From contig NZ_KZ848475.1 in assembly GCF_003327285.1 (NCBI RefSeq), positions 372,001-436,000 on the forward strand: a stretch of DNA of 64,000 nt, read 5' to 3'. The translations under genes and the position numbers were made by a program. The notes beneath the pieces are model-generated. The model made no database searches. It was not told the DNA's origin and was given only the letters and a program-made list of their open reading frames with translations. Shown here piece by piece: positions 56,738 through 64,000 of this stretch. This DNA comes from Microbacterium sorbitolivorans (GTDB taxonomy: Bacteria; Actinomycetota; Actinomycetes; Actinomycetales; Microbacteriaceae). How positions within the stretch are numbered: the first letter of the stretch is position 1; each line of letters starts with the position of its first letter.

Positions 56738-58414
56738 TCAGGCGGCGGGCTGAAGCGAGGTCAGCACCAGCACGGTCGTGGGGGAACGCGTCGACAGCGT
56801 CGCGTAGGGGTTGTCCTCGGTGGGCCAGCCCGTGAAGCGCGCGTCGGTGTAGGCGCCCCACTCGGGGCCGGGGAAGAGCGGCACGACGGGGGCGTCGTCG
56901 ACGTAGAGCTGCTGCAGCTGGTTCACGATGTCGTGCTGCTCGGCCTCGTCGGACGTCGCCGCGAAGGCGTCGATCAGCTCGTCGGCCTTGGGGTCGCTGA
57001 AGCGGTGGTAGTTCGAGAACGTCTGCTCGCCGACCGGCTTCAGCGTCTCGCTCGACATGAGCGAGCGGTAGTACTGGTACGGCGTGGGCGCGTTGTCGCT
57101 CCACACGATGCCCGAGTCGAAGTCGCCCTGCTCGTAGCCCGCCGTGACGGCGGCCCAGTCGGGGGCGTTGACCGTCGCGGTCACCCCGATATCCGTGAGG
57201 TTCTGCGAGATGATGTTCGCGACCGACAGCCAGTCGGTCGAGGTCGAGCCGACCGAGATGTCGAACGCGAACGGCTCGCCGTCCGGCGTCGTGCGGGTGC
57301 CGTCGGATCCGAGCTCGTATCCGGCCTCGTCGAGCATCTTGCCCGCCTCCTCCGGGTCGAAGGCGATCCAGCCGCACTCGCCGTCGAGCGAGGCGTCCTT
57401 CCACGTCTCGTACGAGCCCGACAGGCCCGAGCAATCGGCGGGGATCGTGTAGCCGGCCATGCCGACGTCGACGATCTGCTCGCGGTCGATCGCGAGGCTC
57501 AGCGCCTTGCGCACCTCCGGATCCGAGAACATCTCCTCGGTCGTGTTGAGCTGCCAGTTGACCATCGAGCCGGTGGGCGGGAACCAGTAGTGGCGGTGCT
57601 CCGGATCGCGGTCGACGTAGGTCGTCTGGATGTCGGGCATGAACTGCGGCGCCCAGTCGACATCGCCGTTGATGGCGGCGAGGTTCGCGCCGTCGTTGCC
57701 CGCGAAGGCGAGCATGCGCACGCCCGCGATCTGCTGCTTGTCGGGCTGCCAGTAGTTCGGGTTCGGCAGCAGGTCGAACGACTGCGTCTGGAAGTTCGAC
57801 ACCTCGGTGTAGGGGCCCGTGCCGACCGGCTCGGGGTTCTCGAAGCGGTCGGGATCCGCCTGATCTGCCCACACGTGATCCGGCACGATGATCTGCTGGC
57901 CGACCTCGAAGAGGCCGGGCGAGAACGGCTCCGACAGCGTGAAGACCGCGGTCGCGTCGTCGGCCGCTTCGACGCCCTCGACGTAGGGGAAGCTGCCCTC
58001 GACGATCTGCTGCTGCAGCGCGAAGGTCGTGGCGACGTCGGTCGCCGTGAACGGCTCGCCGTCGGACCACTTCACGCCGTCGCGCAGGTGGAACGTGAGC
58101 GTCAGGCCGTCGCCGGATGCCTCCCACGACTCGGCCAGCCACGGCACAGTGCTGCCGTCGGCGGGGTTGTAGATGAGCAGCGACTCGTAGATCGCCTGCT
58201 GCGTCATCGGTGCCGCGTTGGGCGAGAACGGGTTGAAGTTGCGGCTGAACGTGCCCATGTCTTCGCGCGGAATGGTGAGCATCGTGCCGGATCCGTCACC
58301 GCCCTGCGAGGAGGAGGTGTCGGCGGTGCAGCCAGCGAGCAGCAGCGTCGTCGCCGCCGCGGTGGCCACGAGGGCGCCAGCAAAGCGCCGCCCGCGAGTG
58401 CGTGCAGATATCAT
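56738..58414 (-). CDS. ABC importer substrate-binding lipoprotein (SBP family 5)
   Basis: 558 residues. Lipoprotein signal with lipobox LLLAGC (Cys28). Family 5 (peptide/oligosaccharide) marks: YESLLIYNPADGSTVPWLAESWE, LTFHLRDGVKWSDGEPFTATDVATTF, VGTGPYTEV, LPNPNYWQPDKQQIAGV, INGDVDWAPQF and LSLAIDREQIV. Most family 5 proteins bind peptides, but some bind plant oligosaccharides. The adjoining GH32 enzymes and lacI argue for fructo-oligosaccharides. RBS GGAAGG before the ATG at 58414. Confidence 0.93.
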   Translation of the reverse strand: MISARTRGRRFAGALVATAAATTLLLAGCTADTSSSQGGDGSGTMLTIPREDMGTFSRNFNPFSPNAAPMTQQAIYESLLIYNPADGSTVPWLAESWEASGDGLTLTFHLRDGVKWSDGEPFTATDVATTFALQQQIVEGSFPYVEGVEAADDATAVFTLSEPFSPGLFEVGQQIIVPDHVWADQADPDRFENPEPVGTGPYTEVSNFQTQSFDLLPNPNYWQPDKQQIAGVRMLAFAGNDGANLAAINGDVDWAPQFMPDIQTTYVDRDPEHRHYWFPPTGSMVNWQLNTTEEMFSDPEVRKALSLAIDREQIVDVGMAGYTIPADCSGLSGSYETWKDASLDGECGWIAFDPEEAGKMLDEAGYELGSDGTRTTPDGEPFAFDISVGSTSTDWLSVANIISQNLTDIGVTATVNAPDWAAVTAGYEQGDFDSGIVWSDNAPTPYQYYRSLMSSETLKPVGEQTFSNYHRFSDPKADELIDAFAATSDEAEQHDIVNQLQQLYVDDAPVVPLFPGPEWGAYTDARFTGWPTEDNPYATLSTRSPTTVLVLTSLQPAA

Positions 58415-58460
58415 CGAAGTTATCCTTCCGAGTACTTCATCGATGCGGAGGGGATGCTCG

Positions 58461-59486
58461 TCACGGGGTTACCGGCCCAACGGACGAGCGAATTCGCAGT
58501 GGGCAGTCGATCACGACGTGCGTGTCGTCGATCGTGCTGCCCGCTGTCATTGCGGTGAGCATGCTCACCCCCACCGCGCCCATTTCCGCGAACGGAAGAG
58601 CGACGGTGGTGAGCCCGGGCCGCAGGTATGCGGCAAGGATCTCCTGATCGTCGAAGCCGACGACGGAGAGGTCTTCGGGGATCGAGAGCCCCAGTTCTTT
58701 CGCGGCGTCGTAGAGACCCATCGCGATGCGGTCGTTGCCGCAGAAAATTGCCGTCGGCCGGTCGGGCCGGTCGAGGAGGGCGCGTCCCTCGGTGTAGCCA
58801 CTCTCGGCCGTTGCGTCGCCCGCGCGGACGAGGTCGTCGTCGAGGACGATGCCCGCCTCGGCGAGCTCGGTGCGGAAGCCCGCGAGCCGGCCGACCTGCG
58901 CGGGGATCCCCTCGGCGAGGGTGATGTGTCCGATGCGGGTGTGCCCCGCCTCGATGAAGGCGCGCGCGGCGCGGCGGCCGCCCGCGACCTCGTCGGGCAC
59001 GACGGAGGGCAGCACGCCCTCCTCGTCGTAGCAGTTGACGAGCACGCAGGGCACGTCCTTCACGATCTCGGGAACCCGGATCGCGCGGTGCCACGTCGCG
59101 GCGAGGATCAGGCCGTCGACTCGCTGCTCAAGCAGCTTCTCGATCGCGGCGGGCTCGAGCGCCTGCTCGTCTTCGCTCGGGGCGATGAGGAGGAAGCGGT
59201 CCTGTTCCCAGGCGTGCTGCTGCGCGCCGCGGATGATGTCGACCGCGAAGGGCGAGGTGACGATCTCGGTGACGAGGCCGAAGAGGCCGCTGCTCTGCTT
59301 CGCGAGCGCCTGCGCGGCGGCGTTTCGGCGGTAGCCGAGGTCGGCGGCGGCGCGGTGAACGCGGTCGCGCGTGGCCTCGGGGATCATGACGTCGGTGCGG
59401 TCGTTGAGCACGAACGACACCGTGGTGCGGCTCACGCCAGCGGCGTGCGCGATGTCCGCCATCGTGGCGGGGCGCTTACGTGCCAT
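58461..59486 (-). CDS. LacI-family regulator of the fructan locus
   Basis: 341 residues. The N-terminal HTH PATMADIAHAAGVSRTTVSFVLNDR and hinge YRRNAAAQALAKQSSG are standard. The periplasmic-binding-like domain has DGLILAATWHRA, EAGHTRIGHITLAEGIPAQ, RPTAIFCGNDRIAMGLYDAAKELGLSIPEDLSVVGFDD. It probably represses its own operon and the divergent fructokinase until a fructose-containing inducer binds. It is the first gene of the operon, 46 nt upstream of the binding protein. Confidence 0.95.
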   Translation of the reverse strand: MARKRPATMADIAHAAGVSRTTVSFVLNDRTDVMIPEATRDRVHRAAADLGYRRNAAAQALAKQSSGLFGLVTEIVTSPFAVDIIRGAQQHAWEQDRFLLIAPSEDEQALEPAAIEKLLEQRVDGLILAATWHRAIRVPEIVKDVPCVLVNCYDEEGVLPSVVPDEVAGGRRAARAFIEAGHTRIGHITLAEGIPAQVGRLAGFRTELAEAGIVLDDDLVRAGDATAESGYTEGRALLDRPDRPTAIFCGNDRIAMGLYDAAKELGLSIPEDLSVVGFDDQEILAAYLRPGLTTVALPFAEMGAVGVSMLTAMTAGSTIDDTHVVIDCPLRIRSSVGPVTP

Positions 59487-59526
59487 GTCGACTCCGGTGT
59501 CAGTGAGATTGCGGGTGTGAAAAATC

Positions 59527-59565
59527 AACTTACCCGCTTTACTAACCCGCGTCAACGGGTAAAGT
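59527..59565. promoter_or_regulatory. Divergent promoters and LacI operator region between lacI and fructokinase
   Basis: On the minus strand TTGACG (59555-59550) and TAAGTT (59532-59527) are 17 bp apart, a near-consensus promoter for lacI. On the plus strand TAAAGT (59560-59565) is a plausible -10 for the kinase. Half-sites ACCCG at 59532 and 59545 and CGGGT at 59556 form the inverted pair ACCCG-N6-CGGGT over the lacI -35. A LacI dimer bound here would block both promoters. Operator use is inferred. Confidence 0.6.
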
Positions 59566-59616
59566 TGGGTGTGTTCAGCCCGCGGGTCCGTCCGCGCACT
59601 CAGAGAAGAGGCACCC

Positions 59617-60489
59617 ATGACAACGCTCGTAATCGGAGAGGCGCTCGTCGATGTCGTGCGCGAGAACGGCCGCACGAACTCGGTCCCCGGCGGATCCCCC
59701 GCGAACGTCGCGCTCGGGCTCGCCCGCCTCGGGCGCGAGGTCACGCTGCACACGACGCTCGGCGACGACGAGGCCGGTCGCGCCGTGCGCGCGCACCTCG
59801 AGGAGTCGGGCGTGGCCCTCACCCCCGAGAGCGCGACGGCCGCGCCGACGACGATCGCGACCGCCGATATCGATGAGAACGGCGATGCGAGCTACTCGTT
59901 CGCGCTCGAATGGGATCCGGCCGCGATCGACCCCCGCGGCGCGGGCGTCGTGCACACCGGATCCCTCGGCGCGTGGCTACCCTCGGGCGCCGCGGCCGTC
60001 GACGGCATGCTCGCCGCGGCCCGCGCGGCGGGGGCGCTCGTGACCTTCGACCCCAACATCCGCTCGTCGCTCATCGCCGATGCCGACGCCGTGCGCGCCC
60101 TCATCGGCGAGCGCACGGCCGCGTCGGACATCGTGAAGATGAGCGACGAGGACGCCGCGTGGCTCTACCCCGGCGCGAGCGAGGACGAGGTGCTCGACAC
60201 CGTGCTCGCAGCCGGCCCCCGCATCGCGGCCCTGACCCGGGGCGGCGACGGCGCCGTCATCGCGACGCGCGGGCACCGGATCTCGCGCCCGTCGGCGCCC
60301 GTGACGGTCGCCGACACGATCGGGGCGGGCGACACGTTCATGACGATCCTGGTCGACGAGGCGCCCGCGCTCGTCGCGGATCTGTCGGAGGCGATCCTCG
60401 GGCGCGTCCTCGATCGCGCCCTGCGCGCGGCGGCCATCACAGTCTCGCGCCCCGGCCCCGACCTGCCGTGGGCCCGCGACATGGAGTAG
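59617..60489 (+). CDS. PfkB-family carbohydrate kinase, probable fructokinase
   Basis: 290 residues. Sugar-binding start LVIGEALVDVV, PGGSPANVALGLARLGREVTLH, the DIDENGDASYSF lid, and the PfkB end motif VTVADTIGAGDTFMTILVD with the catalytic Asp. It phosphorylates fructose released by the GH32 enzymes. Divergent from lacI and probably controlled by the same operator. The ATG at 59617 follows AGAAGAGGCACCC. Confidence 0.9.
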   Translation: MTTLVIGEALVDVVRENGRTNSVPGGSPANVALGLARLGREVTLHTTLGDDEAGRAVRAHLEESGVALTPESATAAPTTIATADIDENGDASYSFALEWDPAAIDPRGAGVVHTGSLGAWLPSGAAAVDGMLAAARAAGALVTFDPNIRSSLIADADAVRALIGERTAASDIVKMSDEDAAWLYPGASEDEVLDTVLAAGPRIAALTRGGDGAVIATRGHRISRPSAPVTVADTIGAGDTFMTILVDEAPALVADLSEAILGRVLDRALRAAAITVSRPGPDLPWARDME

Positions 60490-60525
60490 GGAATTATCGA
60501 CGCTCGGGGGCGTTGCACAGAAGCG

Positions 60526-61566
60526 ATGAGTATCGCACTTTCCGTTCTGGACCTCGTCCCCGTGCGCACGGGGCAAACCTCCGCCGAGGCACTGACCTCG
60601 TCGATGGATCTCGTCGCGGCCGCCGACAAGCTCGGCTACCGCCGTTACTGGTTCGCCGAGCACCACAACATGCCCGCCGTCGCCTCGACCTCGCCGCCCG
60701 TGCTCATCGCGGCCGCCGCGGCGCGCACCGAGCGGATCCGCCTGGGATCCGGCGGCGTCATGTTGCCGAACCACGCCCCTCTCATCGTCGGCGAGCAGTT
60801 CGCGGCGCTCGAGGCGCTCGCGCCCGGCCGCATCGACCTGGGCCTCGGCCGCGCGCCCGGAAGCGACCCCGTCATCACGCAGCTGCTGCGCCGCACGGGG
60901 ACGACGAGCGAGGCCGATCAGTTCCCGCAGCACGTGCAGGACGTGCTGCAGCTCATGAGCCCCGAGGGCGCGACCGTGCGCTTCACCTCGGGCGGCACCT
61001 ACGACGTGCACGCGACGCCCGACGCCGCGGCGGCGCCGACGGTGTGGCTGCTCGGATCCAGCGATTTCTCGGCGCAGCTCGCCGCGCAGCTCGGCCTGCC
61101 CTACGTGTTCGCGAACCACTTCGCGGGCGACGGCATCGAGCGCGCGATGAGCCTCTACCGCCAGGGCTTCGTGCCGTCGGAGCACCACGACAAGCCGCTC
61201 TCGTTCATCACCGCCAACGTGATCGTCGCCCCGACGGCCGCCGAGGCCGAGGAGCGCGCCCTGCCGCAGCTGCGCCAGTTCGCGCGCCTGCGCTCGAACA
61301 AGCCCCTGCAGAAGATCGAGACGATCGACGAGGTGCTCGCGAACCCGTCGGACGCGCTCGAGGATTCGCTTATGCAGCAGAACCGCCAGCGCTGGTTCAT
61401 CGGCGAGCCCGCGAAGGTCGCCGACGAGCTGTCGGCCTTCGCCGAGCGGATCGGCGTCGACGAGGTCATGATCTCGGCGAGCGCCGGCGCCTACGACCGC
61501 GAGCCCAAGGCGGAGACCCCCGGCCGCCTCCAGACGCTCGAGCTGCTCGCGGGCGCGCTGCTCTAG
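60526..61566 (+). CDS. Luciferase-like flavin monooxygenase (LLM class)
   Basis: 346 residues, TIM-barrel FMN-dependent fold. It shows SIALSVLDLVPVRTGQTSAEAL, YWFAEHHNMPAVASTSP, LGSGGVMLPNHAPLIVGEQF, GRIDLGLGRAPGSDP and VWLLGSSDFSAQLAAQLGLPY, the MsnO8/YhbW-like subgroup. The substrate is unknown. It starts 36 nt after the fructokinase stop on the same strand, so it may be cotranscribed, though no metabolic link is evident. Confidence 0.9.
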   Translation: MSIALSVLDLVPVRTGQTSAEALTSSMDLVAAADKLGYRRYWFAEHHNMPAVASTSPPVLIAAAAARTERIRLGSGGVMLPNHAPLIVGEQFAALEALAPGRIDLGLGRAPGSDPVITQLLRRTGTTSEADQFPQHVQDVLQLMSPEGATVRFTSGGTYDVHATPDAAAAPTVWLLGSSDFSAQLAAQLGLPYVFANHFAGDGIERAMSLYRQGFVPSEHHDKPLSFITANVIVAPTAAEAEERALPQLRQFARLRSNKPLQKIETIDEVLANPSDALEDSLMQQNRQRWFIGEPAKVADELSAFAERIGVDEVMISASAGAYDREPKAETPGRLQTLELLAGALL

Positions 61567-61575
61567 CAAGTCATC

Positions 61576-61624
61576 AATTCTCCGCGCGGTCATCTGCGAT
61601 TCGCAGATGACCGCGCGGAGAATT
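61576..61624. terminator. Near-perfect 49-bp palindrome, bidirectional terminator
   Basis: 24-nt arms match exactly around one central base; the left arm begins AATTCTCCGCGCGGTCATC. It fills the gap between the convergent monooxygenase and CHAT genes. Same style as the 46-bp palindrome at 34526. Confidence 0.9.
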
Positions 61625-61630
61625 GCAGAA

Positions 61631-62848
61631 TTAGGCCTGGGCCGTCGTGAGCGCGCCCCACGTCAGGGGCGAGTAGGCCGGGTCGCCCGAGTGCTCCCAC
61701 GCGTCGGCGCGCGAGCGCTGCCACTCGTTCAGTGCGGCGACCGGATCCGCCGACGCGTGCGCCTCGTCGACCGCGACGATCATCTCGGCGAAGGCCGAGA
61801 ACGGCGCCGACGAGCGCGTCGCGGAGCCCGAGAGCCCCTGCGCCTGCAGCCACTCGAGCCCGACGTCGGTCGGAAGGGTCCACCGCGCGCTCGTCACGAG
61901 CTCCGCGCCCCGCAGTGTGAGGGCGGCGACGAGACCCACCGGATCCGCGAACCCCGTCTCGCCGCCCGAGGCGCACGCGAGCAGGGCGACGCGCTCGGGG
62001 ATCCCCCACCCGCCGTCTATGAGGTCGGCGGCGGTGAGCGGCTTGTGGAGCCCCGCAATGACCTCGGCGGCGCCCCGGGCCTCCGGCCCGTCGGTCAGGT
62101 GCAGCCGGGTGTCCAGCCCGTAGGCACCCGTCGTGACGTGGCCGACGTAGAACAGCCGCGCGGCGTCGGCGAGGTCGGCGCGCAGCTTCTCGCGTGAGAC
62201 GTGCGGGCGCTCGGAGTAGCCGAGGGCCTCCTCGAGCAGCGGCTCGCCCTCGCGCAACACGGATCCGAGGTTCGGCACGCGCCCCGGAATCACGGGGTTC
62301 ACGACGCGCACGGTGCGGGATCCGCTCGTCGCCGCCGCGCGGTGCGGCGCGTTCCGGAGGCTCGCCGGCAGCAGGATCGATACGTCGCTGCAGTGCACCA
62401 TGCGCTCTCCCTCGTCGACGCGCAGCGCCTCCCAGGGGACGGATCCGAGCGCGGGCGACGGCTGGATCCGGACGTGCGGGCGCTGCCCGCGCAGCAGGAA
62501 GTGATTGAGCTCGTTGCCGAGCCCGCCGGGAAGGAGGCTCGACGCGAGCGCCGTCGAGAGCCGCTTCTCCTGCTTCAGGTCGCCCCACACGCCCCACGCG
62601 CGCCGCAGCGCGGCGTCGACGGTCTCGCCGCCCCGCGGGTTCGGCGACGCCTGCTCGAACGCGGCGAGCGCGCCCGCGATGAGCTGCGGCTGGATGCCCC
62701 AGACGCGCGGCTTGTCGAGCGCGTGCTCCCAGCGCCACGTCACCCACAGCCCGCCGCCGTTCGTGTCGACGTACTTCAGCTGCACGACGGGGGTCTCGCC
62801 GTCGAAGTCCGCGATCTCCGACAGCTGCGGCATCATCATGTTCACCAT
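61631..62848 (-). CDS. CHAT-domain (caspase-like) protein
   Basis: 405 residues. The C-terminal 250 residues form a CHAT protease domain: SPALGSVPWEALRVDEGERM, LFYVGHVTTGAYG with catalytic His237, VALLACASGGETGFADP with catalytic Cys292, LRGAELVTSARWTLPTD. CHAT proteases act in bacterial death or defence and as TPR-CHAT effectors of type III-E CRISPR. No cas genes are near. The ATG at 62848 overlaps the upstream TPR gene by 7 nt, so the two proteins are coupled and probably partners, with TPR as sensor and CHAT as effector. Confidence 0.88.
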   Translation of the reverse strand: MVNMMMPQLSEIADFDGETPVVQLKYVDTNGGGLWVTWRWEHALDKPRVWGIQPQLIAGALAAFEQASPNPRGGETVDAALRRAWGVWGDLKQEKRLSTALASSLLPGGLGNELNHFLLRGQRPHVRIQPSPALGSVPWEALRVDEGERMVHCSDVSILLPASLRNAPHRAAATSGSRTVRVVNPVIPGRVPNLGSVLREGEPLLEEALGYSERPHVSREKLRADLADAARLFYVGHVTTGAYGLDTRLHLTDGPEARGAAEVIAGLHKPLTAADLIDGGWGIPERVALLACASGGETGFADPVGLVAALTLRGAELVTSARWTLPTDVGLEWLQAQGLSGSATRSSAPFSAFAEMIVAVDEAHASADPVAALNEWQRSRADAWEHSGDPAYSPLTWGALTTAQA

Positions 62849-63999
62849 GCGGTGACCGTCTCCTCGCCTCGCGGCCTCAGGCCGTAGCGTTCCTCGGCGG
62901 CGTCGATCGCCCACCAGATGGGGCCGTCCTTATCGGGGAAGGAGCGGATCCGCGGCGGCGGGCCGCCCGCGTTCGCGCGCTCGAACGCGTCGTCGGGTGC
63001 GCCGCCGACGCCCGCCGAGGCGCTCGCGGCGACGTGCTCGAGCAGGTCGACGATCTCGTCGGCGCGGCCGAGCGCCGTGAGCGCCTGGAGCGCCTGGTCG
63101 GCGAGCCGCATCGACACCTCGCGGGTCCAGCGCTCGCGGATCTCGCCCGGCGGCAGCTCGTGCCGCACGGCGTCGGAGGCGAAGGCCGCGGGCACCGCGA
63201 TCGACGCGGCGAGGGCGAAGGCTTCGTCGCGGGTGCGGGGCAGGGATCCGCCGTCCCCGGAGGCCGCCCCCGCGGCGGAGCCGAAGGAGGATCCGGCTGC
63301 CGCGGCGCCGAACGCGGATCCGGCATTATTCAGCTGCACGCCGACGTTGTAGGCGAGGACTGCGCGGTTCACGTCGATGCGCACGCGCTCCATGCGGCTG
63401 TTGCCCGCGGTCTCGAGGGCCTCGTCGAGCGTCTCGAGCGCCTCGGCGATGCGCCCGGCGTCTTGTAGCGCGAGGGCGAGAACGATGTAGGCCTCGGCCG
63501 AGGTTCCGGGGTCGCCCACCTCCGCCGAGCGCGCGATCGCACGGCGCGCGGCGGCGATGGCGTCGCTCGTCTGGCGGCGCTGGCGGGCGATCTCGGCGTA
63601 TCCGGTGAGCGCGCTCACGGCCGATCTGACGTCGCCGAGCCCGAGGAAGGCCTGCTCGGACTCGGACAGGTATCGCTCGGCGGCGTCGAGGTCGCCCCGC
63701 TGCAGCGCGACGGAGGCCTGGTTGAAGGCGAGCGCGGCGCGGTCCGCGGGCCGCGCGTCCTGCGCCGTGAGGATCGCCTCGGCGGCAGCGAGGTGTTCGT
63801 CGCCGGATCCGCCCGTGAGGCGCCGGAGCATCGAGATCCGCTCGAGCGCCGTCGGCACGAGCCGCGGCTCGTGCTGCGACGCGAGGGCGAGCGCCTCGTT
63901 CGCGGCCTGCTCCGACTCGGAGTAGCGGCCGAGCCCCTGCAGCGCCCACTGCTTCGCCAGTAGGAGGTTCGTCTGCGCCTCGAACCACAGCGGGTGATC
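62842..63999 (-). CDS. TPR-repeat protein, partner of the CHAT protease (5' end outside window)
   Basis: The frame is open to the window end. The residues upstream of the first possible start (QWALQGLGRYSESEQAANEA) are plainly TPR, so the gene continues beyond 64000. About 385 residues are visible, with at least five TPR-like helix pairs (AALAFNQASVALQRGDLDAAERY, AVSALTGYAEIARQRRQTSDAI, AYIVLALALQDAGRIAEALETLDEA). A Gly/Ala/Ser-rich low-complexity insert follows, then a helical tail. The function of the N-terminal part is unknown. Confidence 0.85.
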   Translation of the reverse strand, partial: DHPLWFEAQTNLLLAKQWALQGLGRYSESEQAANEALALASQHEPRLVPTALERISMLRRLTGGSGDEHLAAAEAILTAQDARPADRAALAFNQASVALQRGDLDAAERYLSESEQAFLGLGDVRSAVSALTGYAEIARQRRQTSDAIAAARRAIARSAEVGDPGTSAEAYIVLALALQDAGRIAEALETLDEALETAGNSRMERVRIDVNRAVLAYNVGVQLNNAGSAFGAAAAGSSFGSAAGAASGDGGSLPRTRDEAFALAASIAVPAAFASDAVRHELPPGEIRERWTREVSMRLADQALQALTALGRADEIVDLLEHVAASASAGVGGAPDDAFERANAGGPPPRIRSFPDKDGPIWWAIDAAEERYGLRPRGEETVTAW

Positions 64000-64000
64000 C

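Overview
The window is about 70% GC and reads as chromosome from a high-GC Gram-positive bacterium, most likely a member of the Microbacteriaceae (Microbacterium-like). The indications are a DUF3073 gene, actinobacterial-style purF/purM/purD, radA and clpC neighbourhoods, a sterol-carrier-family gene divergent from purD, a DUF559/AbiEi-type protein, and many genes with a TANNNT-like -10 box 6-7 nt before the start codon (leaderless mRNAs). Family assignment is inference; no 16S is present.

Layout. 1-6 kb: 3' part of a LuxR-type regulator, an exported M15 carboxypeptidase, an aldose 1-epimerase and a DEAD-box RNA helicase with a very long RGG/NRD-rich N-terminus. 6-8.7 kb: two large arrays of an unusual hairpin repeat on either side of a DUF559 nuclease-like gene. 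8.7-20.7 kb: an RND-type exporter, a universal stress protein, DUF3073, an MFS transporter, a PadR/DUF4097 pair, an HdeD-like protein, purF-purM and a HutD/Ves protein. 20.8-25 kb: a tight operon amt-glnK-dmmABC predicted to take up and oxidise dimethylamine and to retain nitrogen. 25-30 kb: purD, tRNA-Ser(CGA), a second repeat family, a DsbA-like protein, an excalibur-domain protein and radA. 30.4-34.5 kb: repeat array 3, an MFS exporter, YchJ-like, array 4, and SseB-like, anchored-protein and GNAT genes. 34.6-39.4 kb: clpC, two tandem paralogous membrane proteins with a small XRE regulator, and a thioesterase.

39.4-45.7 kb: repeat array 5 directly followed by jetC-jetB-jetA (Wadjet/Mks type, minus strand). 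The expected nuclease gene jetD is not present in the locus. 45.8-49.8 kb: a CPA1 antiporter and an OafA-like acyltransferase with an SGNH-like tail. 49.8-60.5 kb: a complete fructan-use locus: lacI, Opp/Dpp-type ABC importer, cytosolic and exported GH32 enzymes, and a divergent fructokinase. 60.5-64 kb: a luciferase-like monooxygenase and an overlapping TPR-CHAT gene pair whose 5' end leaves the window.

Two window-wide signals stand out. First, 29 copies of a roughly 80-nt interrupted palindrome sit in five intergenic arrays. Each copy has two direct then two inverted CTGCGGA heptamers. Stems are conserved across arrays, whereas loops and linkers are array-specific. Second, the hexamer GGATCC occurs about 200 times by hand count, against roughly 20 expected from composition, mostly inside genes.
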